Source: Panax quinquefolius (taxonomy: Eukaryota > Streptophyta > Magnoliopsida > Apiales > Araliaceae). Taken from it: a DNA stretch of 64,000 nucleotides. Both the position numbers and the translations under genes were made by a program. Where the stretch lies: positions 5,708,237 to 5,772,236 of the forward strand of contig CM035168.1 of assembly GCA_020205615.1 (NCBI GenBank). The letters are read 5' to 3'. Below are positions 46,051 through 57,992 of this stretch, one piece after another. How positions within the stretch are numbered: the first letter of the stretch is position 1; each line of letters starts with the position of its first letter. The notes beneath the pieces are model-generated. The model was not told the origin of the DNA. It saw only the letters and a program-made list of their open reading frames with translations, and searched no databases.

Positions 46051-46897
46051 TTATTGAAGAATAGTTCTACACGGACAGCTTTTTTAGACAGAAAAATTGG
46101 ATATTTTTCATTTTATTTTATTTTTTCTCAAAAAATGTATAGTATTTATTTTAAAATAAATTTTTATAAAATATAATATTTTAGTATAATTTGATAATAT
46201 GAAGAGACAAGACTAAACAACCAAGTGATCTCTTTTCCTTATTGAATAAAGGAGCTAGGGTTTTGGTTTAAACATGTTAAAGATGAAGAGGCAGCGACAA
46301 ATGATATTAAAATATTTTGAAATTGAGGTCATAATCCTTAGGTTAGGCAGATTTGCACCATTTTTTTAAAAAAAATAAAATAAAATAAAAACAGGTCTTG
46401 GTGTCTTCTTTTAGGTAGGTTAAAATATTGTTGTTTTCCTTTTTCTTTTTTTTTAAAGGTGGGTTAAATTATGCTTTGGCTTTCGGTCCAAGAAAAAGAA
46501 GTTCATTAATCCTTAGCTTAGACAAACCCTATCATGTTGCTTATTTTCTTTTTTGCTGAACCTACCATGTTGCTTGGAGGAATATAATAATAATAATATA
46601 CAACCATCAATATCTCTGAAGAAGAAATTAACAACTTCTTATTTTATATTCTTGGTCTGGGTTTTCTTTTTCTATTTATTATATTTCATTTTATGTAGAA
46701 CTAGAATATAAGAATGTATGAGAATATGGGGTATTATGAGGGGTATAATTGTCCGGGAATTTTATTAACCCAATCCGCTAGAAATACTAGTGGATGGCGA
46801 TTTCATCTATTGAATTTGGGTCGTTAATAATTGTTATGGATTGTATAGATGATATTTGTTTATTTTTTATCAATAACAAATAAATAGATGCCATGAA

Positions 46898-46903
<6 letters not shown>

Positions 46904-46947
<44 letters not shown>
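46904..46947. repeat. (AT)n microsatellite
   Basis: An uninterrupted run of 44 bases. Confidence 0.95.
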
Positions 46948-46951
<4 letters not shown>

Positions 46952-47571
46952 GTTGAACTAATCGAAAATGAAAAATAAAACAAAAGATAAAAGAAATATT
47001 TATATATTTAACTCGAAGTTAAACATTCTTATACTATTTTATGACATAGTCAATCACATGATATCTACTCAATTAATGTTATACATCATTTGACACATTT
47101 AATTTGAGACCCTAACAATATCAACCATCAGAAAATATATAGGGTGTAGTTTTTTTATTTTTTAAAAGTCAAAAGATTTTATATTTAAAATATAACCTGC
47201 ATAACTACGTACATTAAACATGGACTAGAGTGTGTATTTAATAAAGACTTTTAAAGAGTTTTTTAAGTAACAGATCTTTGTGAAGTTTGTGGATTTTAAC
47301 TACTTTTAAAACCTTTTTTCAAGTAACAAATTTTTGTAGAGTTTATGTATTTAATTAAGATTTTTTATGGGGGAGAAGAAATATAAAATGATATTAAAAT
47401 ATTTGTTATCTTCATTTATACCATTGATTCTATTTGGAATCCTTAACTTTACTCTCTCTTTTTAACTCCTCCTCATTTTTCTCTCTCATCACTTGCTATA
47501 AATAAGTATTTGCTATTTTGCTCCTTTCTAGGTTTTTATTTTAAGAGGACTGAGGTAGAAAAAGAGAAAGT

Positions 47572-47572
<1 letters not shown>

Positions 47573-47646
<74 letters not shown>
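47573..47646. repeat. (AC)26(AT)11 compound microsatellite
   Basis: An AC run at 47573-47624 is followed at once by an AT run at 47625-47646. Confidence 0.95.
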
Positions 47647-47739
47647 TGTTTTCTTTTCTCTTCTTGGTTTGATCTCCTCTTTCTCCTTTGTTCATCTTCT
47701 CCATTTCTCAAATATTTGGAAGTCTTTAGAGATGAGATC

Positions 47740-50306
47740 TGTGACGCCCCCAAAATTAGGTATACATCACCCATCTTGGGTAGTCGGATATCGTAGATGT
47801 AATTTAAATACAACTTATTAATATAACTGTCGTGATACAATACGATATAAACTCATGAGTTTGAATACAAAATATTGTCTACTAGATATTATATAAACTC
47901 AAAATGAGTCCTCATTACAATTATTATCACACTATTTCATGAATAGTGAGGACTACTAATGCTATCCTCCGGACCATTACTCCGTTCCCAGGCTTCGTCA
48001 AATTTATGTTCTCATTTCAAGAGAACGGTGAAAGAAAGGGTGAGCTCAACTAGCCCAAAGAAGAAATATTATGACTAAGATAATGCGAGAATAAATTATC
48101 AATAGCCTTCAACAAAGTGTTAAACCGATAAAATATAATAAACATCAAGTTTAAGCTGCAATGAACAAGCAATCCATTAAAAGAGTCAAGTAGAAAATAA
48201 AATCTACTATCTTTTATGATTTAAAAGGTTTTCATCATCTGTTATATTTGAGACTCAAACTTTAATAAATAATCCACATCATCGAATCACCCCCCACACT
48301 ACGGCCGAGGATATTCTTTAGTATCACGACCACAATTATTCATGCACTACGGCCAAGAATAGTTGTGTATTCATTAATGGTCATGATCATGCCAACAATA
48401 TCCATCAATGCACTACTACTACCATCGAGGATTTTTATCACATCATTTGTAACATTACTACCATGATTACACCGAATAGTCTCGGTCATAATCATACCAA
48501 GTCCATCTACGCACTACGTGCCATGATGATGACTTTCAACATAATATAAACATGAGGATGATGACAATGATATAAGAATTCAATAAAACAAGTTCAAGAA
48601 TTATTTTATCCAGAATTATTAACGTCCAAATTATCAACATGACATTGTTTTGTAGAGTAAAATTCAAGAATGATCAAGAATATTTTCATGAAAAAATCTT
48701 TGGATGAAAAACGCAAATATCGAGGATATTCCACTAATTTCATGAGAGTATAAGTCAAAGTTTTAACCAACTGGGTATAATAAAGAATGGAATAACAAAA
48801 GAAATCACCGTGCATGCGATATCGCGCATGCAGATGAGTTATTCCAACAGAATAATAAATAACGGAACCAGGTCCGGCGTAAAACGCACAAACAGGATGT
48901 TCCAACAGAATAATAATAAAGACGGAACCAGGTCCGGTGTAAAACACACAGACAGGATGTTCCAACAGAATAATAATAAAAGGCGGAACCGTGTAAGGTG
49001 TAAAACACATGCAACAGGATGTTCCAATGTAATAATAGAAGAATGTCACCAAGTATATAGGTAAAAGCGCGTGATACAAAGTTATTCCAATGTAATAATA
49101 AGCAATGGAATAACAACAGTTCTCTTCATGAATAAGAAAGAATAACACCCCCTTACTTTTGGTAGGAGATTGAATCTTCGCAATAGTGTAGTAACAAAAT
49201 ACTCTTCTTCTTTCTCTCTTATCTCTCTATACTTTCTCTCTAAAGCTTGAATGAATAAGTGTGAAAAATAATGAAGCACTAGGCCTCTATTTATAGAAGA
49301 TTTCTAGCTTAGCACCTACCATGTGAAAAGGCAAGTGGCTCGACGATTTGGTGATGTGAAAAGAAAAGTGGTTCGACGCTTTGTAATGTGAAAACGACAA
49401 GTGGTTCGACGCTGTAATGTGAAACGACAAGTGGTTCGGCGCTTTGAATGTGAAAACGGCAAGTGGTTTGACGTCTGGTAAAGGTAATTACTATCGACGA
49501 AGGTAATTACTATTCACAAGGGTAATTACTATCGTGAAGGTAATTACTATTGACGAAGGTAAATACTATTGACGAAGGTAAATACTATTGACGAAGGTAA
49601 TTACTATTCACAAAGGTAATTACTATTGACGAAGAGACTCTTAGATGATGACATATGTCCCCCCAATAAAATAATCAAACTTACCACAAACGTCTCATAA
49701 CAGACTCTTTATATACATCAAGGATTGAATAGATATTACCACAAATCATTTTATTTTTAATCAACACATTTTAATCTTTCAACAATTATTAATCATTTAT
49801 AACTTGTCGTCTCAATTAATAATATAACATATTATATGAGATGATCTTGTGACAATAATTGAATCAATAATATAAGAGATATGATGCAAAGAATTATTCG
49901 TAGCAATAATTGAGCATATTTGAGTGACTTCTCACGTAAGCATCAATAATCAATACAAGTGTATTCTACTATGCAACCCACGCGCATTTCTCGTATTTTT
50001 ACCACCGGGTAGTTCAACAGGTTTTAACGGTAACACCTCCGTAGTTATTTTTATAAAATATTTTTGTCGTATTCTCAATCAAACAATAATTACATTATGG
50101 GGTCCACCAATGATTGAGTAGTTATACGAATATTCCCTAACAAAAGAATATTCCCCACCAAACGAATATTTTATAACAACTTGCATACTTTGCAAAATTT
50201 ATAAATATTACCCACAACTATAACATTATATCAAATTTATTCCATAATATTCAAAAATAATATTTATAGAAAATTCATCTTTATTTATAATATTTGGGGT
50301 CTTACA
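47740..50306 (-). repeat. element C 3' LTR (2,567 bp)
   Basis: On the top strand it begins TGTGACGCCCCCAAAATTAG and ends GGGGTCTTACA. It contains reverse-strand versions of the family signals: GCACTACGG repeats near 48300-48520, the CATGCATG array at 48790-49130, a TATA box (CTATTTATAG near 49290), and TTACTATTCAC-like repeats at 49480-49640. Confidence 0.95.
49310..49640 (-). repeat. two short tandem arrays in element C 3' LTR
   Basis: AAGTGGTTCGACGCTTTGTA-type units (about 35-40 bp, four copies, 49325-49475) are followed by GGTAATTACTATTGACGAA-type units (about 20 bp, eight copies, 49482-49635). The 5' LTR has the same pair at 56725-57035, with small differences. Confidence 0.8.
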
Positions 50307-50320
50307 ACCTCCCCTTCTTA
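50307..50320 (-). other. polypurine tract of element C
   Basis: On the reverse strand this reads TAAGAAGGGGAGGT, immediately before the 3' LTR. It is the same tract as at 15546 in element A. Confidence 0.9.
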
Positions 50321-50339
50321 TGAAATTTCATCCTCGAAA

Positions 50340-51890
50340 TTAGGTGCGTACGCACGGTATGTCGAAGAGGTAAGGATACCTTGATTTCATTTCAGATTCT
50401 AACTCCCAAGTCATTTCCTCAACATCGTGGTTCCTCCACAAAACTTTGACTTGAGGTATAATCTTGGAGCGTAGAATATGTTCCTTCTTATCCAAAATTT
50501 GAACATGAACCTCTTTATACGTCAAATCTTCCGCTATTTCGTCCGGTTCTAACTCAATAATATGGTTCGGGTCTTTCACATATTTACGTAACATGGATAT
50601 GTGAAAAATGTTATGAACACGAGACATATTTGGCGGTAGAGCGAGTCTATATGCCACAGTTCCTACTCGATCGAGGATTAAAAATGGACCGATGAATCGA
50701 GGATTAAGTTTTCCTCTCTTTCCAAATCTTGTAACTCCTTTCCATGGAGCAACTCTTAACAACACATGATCTCCTATATCGAATTCTACGTCCTTTCGAT
50801 GAAGATCAGCATAACTCTTTTGTCGATTTTGTGAGGTTTTTATACGTTGTCGGATCGTTTGAATCTTTTTCGTAGTCATACGTACCAACTCTGGTCCCAA
50901 CAACGTTGCTTCACCCACCTCATCCCAAAGATACCGGAGAGCGACACTTTCTTCCATACAACGCTTGAATGGAGCCATGCCAATACTTGCTTGATAACTG
51001 TTGTTGTAGGAAAACTCCACCAATGGTAAGAACTTGTCCCAACTTCCCTTGAAATCAAGGACACAGAGTCTTAATAGATCTTCAAGAGTTTGAATAGTCC
51101 TCTCCGACCGTCCGTCTCCTTAAGGATGATATCTTAGAGAGCTAAATCGTGAAGTCTGTGCCCATAGCTTTTTTGCAAACTAACCCAAAATCGTGAAGTG
51201 AATCTTGGGTCTCGATCGAAACTATGGATACCAAAGATACCATGCGATCTTACAATCTCGTTTATGTACATACGAGTAAGACGTTCAAGTGTATAAGTTT
51301 CTCGATGTCGGTAAGAAATGAGCGGGACTTGGTCAATCTATCAACAATGACCCAAATCGCATCAATGCCTTGAGAAACCTTAGGAAGGCAGAACGAAATC
51401 CACGTGTAATGTGCTCCCACTTCCATTCTAGAATTTCAAGTGGTTGCAATGGACCTTTTGGTACTTGATGCTCCACTTTAACTCATTGACAAGTATGACA
51501 CCTTGAGATAAAGCAAATAGCTATATCTCTCTCTTCATATTGCTCCACCAAAATGTATAGCCGAATATCATGATACATTTTGGTACTCCTAGAGATGGAT
51601 TGCAAATGGTGTGTTGTGCGCCTCCATCATGATATTATACTTTAAATCGTTAGGAACACAAAGTCCGGAGTTGACTCAAGTATTCCTTCTTCATCGATTC
51701 TTGCTTAGATATAGCACCTTCTTGCACTTTCTTCCTCCTCATACGCATCGGCTCGTGTCTCAGAAGCTTGAGCAACTTTAACTTTATCGATTAAAGTCGG
51801 TTCTACTCGTATACTCGCTATCATCACATGCGTCCCTAAAGTCTTTAACTCTATCTCCATCCTTTGCAAGTCACACAAAATGGGCCTTTG
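50340..51890 (-). pseudogene. element C integrase and chromodomain-like end
   Basis: An open frame of 227 codons (51023-50340) covers the integrase C-terminal part (VEFSYNNSYQASIGMAPF, DIGDHVLLRVAPWKGVTRFG, LPPNMSRVHNIFHISMLRKY) and the chromodomain-like end (PQVKVLWRNHDVEEMTWELE, YPYLF). Inside it a local frameshift garbles the stretch that should read like FEALYGRKC. The catalytic core upstream (51030-51500) is split by indels; a one-base loss removes the frame at the second catalytic Asp (near 51217). It would join cDNA to the genome if intact. Confidence 0.88.
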
Positions 51891-53460
51891 TGTTGACAAT
51901 AACGCACTCTCGATTCTTGCATACGATCTTACGCTTTCAATCGTCGCCTACCACGTTCGCTTTTCCAGGATGGTATTGGATGGTATGATCATAATCTTTC
52001 AACAGTTCAAGCCAACGTCGTTGTCGCATGTTGAGTTCCTTTTGAGTGAAGAAATATTTGAGGCTTTTATGATCCGTAAAGATCTCCACTTTCTCCCCAT
52101 ACAAGTAATGCCTCCAAATTTTAAGTGCAAGAAGACAACAATTGCTAACTCTAGATCATGAGTAGGATAATTCCTCTCATATTCTTTGAGTTGTCATGAG
52201 GCATAGGCTATAACTTTTCCATGTTGCATGAGAACACATCCCAACCCTTTTGCTCAAGCATCATGTAGATGACAAATCCTCCGAGCCGGATGGTATTGTC
52301 AAAACAGTCTTTGAAATAAGTCTCCTCTTGAGTTCTTGAAAACTCCTCTCACATTCTTCGCTCCAACCGAACTTTGTATCTTTCCGAAGTCATTTGAGTC
52401 GATGGAGTAGCGATTCGAGAAAATCCTTCCACGAATCTCCGATAATAACCACTAAACCGAGAAAGCTACGTGATTTCGATCATCGATTTAAGTTGTTCCC
52501 GACTTTGAATAGCTTCAATCTTTCTTTGGGTCATCAGATATTCCATGACTTGATACCACGTGCCCAAGGAATGCTACTTCTTCAAGCCAGAACTCACATT
52601 TCTTCAACTTGGCATAAAGCTTATATTCACGAAGCTTTTGGAGTGTCAGCCTCAAGTGTTGCTCATGATCTTCACGGCTTTTGGAATAAATAAGGATATC
52701 ATCAATAAAGACGACCACAAAGTGATCTAAATATTCCTTGAATACTCGGTTCATCATATCCATGAAGGCAAATAGGAGCATTAGTCAATCAAAGGACATG
52801 ACTAGGAATTCATAATGCCCGTCATCGAGTTTAAAGCCGTCTTTGGAATGTCGTGGTTCTAATCTTCAATTGGTGATATCGGAACGAAGATCAATCTTTG
52901 AAAAGAATTTGGCTCTTGTAATCGGGTCAAACAGGTCATCAATACGTGGCAATGGATACCTATTTTTGATGGTGACATGATTCAACTCTCGATAATCAAT
53001 ACAAAGTCGATACTCCCATCTTTCTTCTTCATGAATAGAAACAGAGCACCCCAAGGAGAAGTACTAGGATGAATAAAGCCAATGTCTAACAATTCCTGCG
53101 CATTGGGTCTTTAACTCTCGAAGTTCAATAGAGCCATTCGATATGGGGCTTTGGAAATAGGTTTTGACCGGGTTCAAGGTCGATACAAAATTCAATTTCA
53201 CGCTCCGGGGTAGGCCAGAAGTTCTTCGGGAATACGTCGGAAATTTATTAACAATAGAAATATCGTTCAAAACCGACGTATTTTTGTTTAAATCGTGACA
53301 TGAGCTAAGAAAGCTTGACATCCGCTTTTTCAATAAACGAATAGCTTTATGGCTTGAGATGACCATGATTGATTTTAATGGTTTGGTCGTTTGAATTCGC
53401 ATAATAGGTTGATTAGGAATATGAAAGCTAACAACCTCATTTAAAACAATCAATTTTTTT
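51891..53460 (-). pseudogene. element C reverse transcriptase-RNase H
   Basis: Frame pieces read [20 protein letters not shown] at about 53010-52950, then [20 protein letters not shown] with the Asp-Asp active-site pair at about 52705, then [20 protein letters not shown], followed by RNase H fragments near 52240-51930. Each piece is clear, but neighbours are in different frames. The residues that survive are very close to element A's. Confidence 0.88.
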
Positions 53461-53840
53461 GCATGATAAGTAGTTAACCAATCAATCCCCTAGAATCACG
53501 TCAAATGCAAGTATTTTTAATGAAATAAGATCGACAGTAATGTGAGGGTACCGATTTGAACCAAACAAGACTTATAAACGATGGATGAAATGAAGGTTTC
53601 TCCCAACGGAGTTTCCACAGATAAGTCAAAGTCTAATTTCTCCTGAGTCAAATTTAATCGATGAGCGCAAAGTAGGAGAAATAAAAGAATGGGTAGAACC
53701 CCGGTATCAAATAAAGTATAGACTTCATTAGAGTTTATGATAAGCTTACCCGTGATGACCTCATTCGGATTCTTTGCTCTTTGGGAGGTCACAACAAACG
53801 CTTCTCCCTCACTCACCGGTTTTGATTTTTTCTCGGGACT
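53461..53840 (-). pseudogene. element C protease domain
   Basis: It reads NEVYTLFDTG with the DTG motif near 53700, then a frameshift, then RLNLTQEKLDFDLSVETPLG and ETFISSIVYKSCLVQIG. These are the landmarks of the gypsy aspartic protease. The frame is lost just after the active-site loop. Confidence 0.85.
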
Positions 53841-54961
53841 GACTTTGGTGCCTCCATCCTAGTGAATTTGTCTTGATAGAACGACAAAATCGAGCTAAGT
53901 GACCTTCTCTTTCACAATTATAACATGCTTTGGACGGCATGGCGCAGATTTTGATCGATGTGTCCTCTCCTCCGCATTTGAAGCATATGATAGGTGGTCT
54001 TTCTCCTTCCTTAACAACGGTCTTTGGTCGACGACGTCTTTCCATCATTGTTGAATCTCCTTTTCTTGAAATGTCCATTCTTATTGTTTTGGCCCCGATT
54101 ACTACCAAGTGGTTACCATATCCGCCCTGTTGATTTCCTCCACGCTTGTTGTCACCGCTTCGATGACTACTCATTTGGTATTATAATTTTGCTTAAATTT
54201 GCTCTCTTTTAGTTGCGTTGACTCATTATCGCGCTCCACTAATCGAGCCATGTTTACAACATCCGAATACAAACACGGTTTATGAGAAATAAGATGTTGA
54301 CGTATCTCCGCTTCAAACCTCTTAAAAACATTCACGCCATTCTCTCTTCATTATCCACAAGTGGGGACGAAACCGTGATAACTCCGCAAATTTTGCCTCG
54401 TATTGCGACACGGCCATATTGTTTTGTTCCAACTTGATAAACTCCACCTCCTTCATGTGGCGTAATACTTTCAGGAAAGTATTTGTCGTTGAACGACTCT
54501 GGAACTTCTCCCAAGATATCTTGAGACAAATGAGTTGAGTACGCTTTTACCGATTCCCACCAAAGAATCGCCTCTCCGCATAACATAAAGGTGGAAAAGG
54601 AACCTTGCTTCTCTGAGCATCCCAAGACATTAAATATCTTGGTAATCTGCTTTATCCATGCTTCCGCCGAAGTGGTTTGGCTTTCCTTAAACTCCGGTGG
54701 TCCCAGCTCCTTGAATTGTTTAGCGGTGATCGCCGAGAGTTTTCCGTGTTTCCACCCCACGTTTTTGACCGGAGTCGCTTCTCTTTCATTGTTGCATAAA
54801 TTCGTAAAGCCTCTGAACATTTGATCATTCATCATTTGGTCAGTGTTGTTGTTTGCATGAGGATTGTCGCCTTCCTGATGCACATTATCCTGATTATTGA
54901 TATGTGGTGAATCAACGATCGCCTGCACTCCATTGCTATTCTCAACATTCTCAGATGTCAT
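53841..54961 (-). pseudogene. element C gag
   Basis: It starts MTSENVENSNGVQAIVDS at 54961, parallel to element A's gag. It runs through AWIKQITKIFNVLGCSEKQ and FNDKYFPESI, then shifts frame. Near its end are two zinc knuckles, the first degraded (CFKCGGEDTSIKIC) and the second intact (CYNCEREGHLARFC, about 53920-53885). Several indels divide the frame. Gag would package the element's RNA. Confidence 0.87.
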
Positions 54962-55134
54962 TTTCAGATACTGCCACAAAACAAAAGGTTAATTGACATG
55001 TAACAAATTATCCCTATCTTCTGACCAACCAATAAAATAGCACATAAACTTAGGTAAGTCATACTAGCGAAGGTATTCCCCGTCTCTCCCCTCCTAGTAC
55101 TATTCTCACATCTTAGCCAGGGATCATATCTCAA

Positions 55135-55147
55135 GCTCGATACTAAC
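55135..55147 (-). other. primer binding site of element C (diverged)
   Basis: The reverse strand reads TTAGTATCGAGC, where element A reads TTGGTATCAAAGC. It lies directly inside the 5' LTR. Confidence 0.75.
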
Positions 55148-55148
55148 T

Positions 55149-57722
55149 CGTGACGCCCCAAAATTAGGTATACATCACCCATCTTGGGTAGTCGGATACA
55201 TGGTATGTAATTTAAATACAACTTCTTAATATAATCGTAGGTATAATACGATTATAAAGCGTGAGTTTGAATACAAATATTATCTACTAGATATTATACA
55301 AACTCAAAAGGAGTCCTCATTACAATTATTATCACACTATTTCACGTAATAGTGAGGACTACTAATGCTATCCTCCGGACCATTACTCCGTTCCCCGACT
55401 CGTCTCAAATTATGTTCTCATTTCAAGAAACAGGTGAAAGAAAGGTGAGCTCAACTAGCCCAAGAAGAAATATTATGACTAAGATAATGCGTAATAAATT
55501 ATCAATAGCCTTCAACAGTTGTTAAACCGATAAAATATAATAAACATCAAGTTTAATCTGCGGTGGAACAAGCAATCCATTAAAAGAGTCAAGTAGAAAA
55601 TAAAATCTACTATCTTTTATGATTTAAAAGGTTTTTCATCATCTGTTATAAATGAGACTCAAACTTTAATAAATAATCCACATCATCGAATCACCCCCGC
55701 ACTACTACGCCGAGGATATTCTTTAGTATCACGACCACAATTATTCATGCACTCACGGGCCAAGAATAGTTGTGTATTCATTAATGGTCATGATCATGCC
55801 AACAATCATCCATCAATGCACTACGATTAATCGAGGATTTTTATCACATCATTTGTAACATTACTACCATGATTACACCGAATAGTCTCTCGTCATAATC
55901 ATACCAAGTCCATCTATGCACTATGTGCCACATATGACTTTCAACATAATATAAACATGAGGATGATGACAATGATATAAGAATTCAATAAAACAAGTTC
56001 AAGAATTATTTTATCCAGAATTATTAACGCCCAAATTATCAACATGATCTTTGTTTTGTAGAGTAAAATTCAAGAATGATCGGAAGAATATTTCCATAAA
56101 AGATATCTTTGGATGAAACGTAAATATCAAGGATATTCCACTAATTTCATGGAGTATAGAAGTCAAAGTTTTAACCAACCGGGTATAATAAAGAATGGAA
56201 TAACAAAAGAAATCACCATGCATGCGATAACGCCGCATGCATGCATGTGTTATTCCAATGTAATAATAAATAACGAACCAGTCCGACGTAAAATGCATGC
56301 ATGTGATGTTCCAATGTAATAATAATAAAGATGGAACAGTCCTGTAAAACACACACATACATGATGTTCCAATGTATAATAATAAAGAGCGGAACCAGTC
56401 CCAAAAAAACACATGCATGGATGTTCCAATGAGAATAATAGAAGAATGTCACCAAGTATAGGGTAAATCACAGATACAAAAGTTATTCCAACGAGTAATA
56501 ATAAGCAATGGAATAACAAAGCTTCTCTTCATGAATAAGAAAGAATAACACCCTTACTTTTGGTAGGAGATTGAATAACGCAGTAGTGTAGTAACAAAAT
56601 ACTCTTCTTCTTCTCTCTTATTCTCTCTATACTTTCTCTCTAAAGCTTGAATGAATTAAGTGAAAATAATGAAGCACTAGGCCTCTATTTATAGAAGATT
56701 TCTAGCTAAGCACCTACCATGTGAAAAGGCAAAGTGGCTCGAATCGGTGATGTGAAAAGAAAAGTGGTTCATTTGTAATGTGAAACGACAAGTGGTTCGG
56801 ACGCTGTAATGTGAAACGACAAGTGGTTTCGGCCTTTGTAATGTGAAACGGCAAGTGGTTTGACGTCTGGTAAAGGTAATTACTATTATTGTGAAGGTAA
56901 TTACTATTCACAAGGGTAATTACTATCGACGAAGGTAATTACTTATATGATGAAGGTAAATACTATCGACGAAGGTAAATACTATTGTGACGAAGGTAAT
57001 TACTATTCACAAAGGTAATTACTATTGACGAAGAGACTCTTAGATGATGACATATGGGTCCTCCCATAAAATAATCAAACTTACCACAAACGCGTCTCAT
57101 AACATACTCTTTTATATACATTAAGGATTGAATAAATATTACCACAAATCATTTTATTTTTAATCAACACATTTTTAATCTTTCAACAATTATTAATCAT
57201 TTATAACATGTCGTCTCAATTAATAATATAACATATTATCTGATGATATCTGTGACAATAATTGAATCAATAATATAAGAGATATGATGTAGCAATTCAT
57301 GTAGAAATAATAATTGAGCATAAATTTGAGTGACTTCTCACGTAAGTATCAATAATCAATACCTAGTGCTACTTACGCAACCACGCCAGACATCGTATTA
57401 CTTTTACCACCAGAGTAGTTCAACAGGTTTTAACAGTAACACCTCACCTCATAGTTATTTTATAAAAAATTTTTGTGCGTTTTCTCAATCCGATCAAATA
57501 ATAATTACATTGTGGGGTCCACTAATGATTGAAGTAGTTGCACGAATATTCCCTAACAAAAAGAATATTCCCACCAAACGAATATTTTATAACAACTTGC
57601 ATACTTTGCAAAATTTATAAATATTACCCACAACTATAACATTATATCAAATTTATTCCATAATATTCAAAAATAATATTTATAGAAAATTCATCTTTAT
57701 TTATAATAGCTGGGGTCTTACA
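55149..57722 (-). repeat. element C 5' LTR (2,574 bp)
   Basis: It matches 47740-50306 over long identical runs, interrupted by clusters of indels in repeat blocks and at CG-rich spots. The terminal base next to the primer binding site is changed (CGTGACGCC instead of TGTGACGCC). It contains a reverse TATA box near 56690. Confidence 0.95.
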
Positions 57723-57727
57723 AGATC

Positions 57728-57992
57728 AGACTTTGGACATGAGTATCTCTTTTTCTAAAATCTGTCAAACTCTACCGTTTGATAAAATTCTGAAAAATTC
57801 ATGATTTTTTGAATACCAAAATATACTTTTGTAGATTTTGTAAAAGTTTCAATTCAATACCATCTAACTTTTAAAAACATTACAAAAATAGTAATTGAAT
57901 ACCAGTAAATTTTTATAAACTCTTTAAATGTTTTGATTGAATATAATTAAAATTTTAAAGTCTTTAAACATCTTAATTGAATATACGTTTAC
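57728..57992. other. flank between element C and the solo LTR
   Basis: AT-rich, with segments such as AAAGTCTTTAAACATCTTAA that resemble, in inverted orientation, TATTTAATAAAGACTTTTAA near 47233. It may be the right end of an old MITE that received both insertions. No gene. Confidence 0.35.

Larger units (their letters stand above)
45187..47734. other. spacer after the ARM/TPR gene
   Basis: No supported gene. It contains a Harbinger-like MITE, long A/T homopolymers, an AT microsatellite and an AC/AT microsatellite. The open frame across the AC run (alternating Thr-His then Ile-Tyr) is an artefact. Confidence 0.6.
47735..57727 (-). mobile_element. Ty3-gypsy element C (Tekay/Del-like), complete structure
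   Basis: The element occupies 47740-57722 on the reverse strand. The 5-bp duplication AGATC is perfect at 47735-47739 and 57723-57727. LTRs are 55149-57722 (5') and 47740-50306 (3'), and the internal region is 4,842 bp, nearly the same as element A. Gag, protease, RT, RNase H, integrase and a chromodomain-like end are all present in order but broken by many small indels. The clean duplication shows a simple insertion with no later rearrangement. Confidence 0.95.

Noticed and set aside
47510..47840. Open frames with Thr-His/Ile-Tyr or Val-Cys runs across the AC/AT microsatellite
   Set aside because: They are produced by the dinucleotide repeat in any frame; part runs into the LTR of element C.
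48606..49148. 180-codon reverse frame rich in Tyr/His/Leu in the element C LTR
   Set aside because: Driven by the CATTGGAATAA repeat array; the matching 5' LTR region is frameshifted, so there is no sign of selection.
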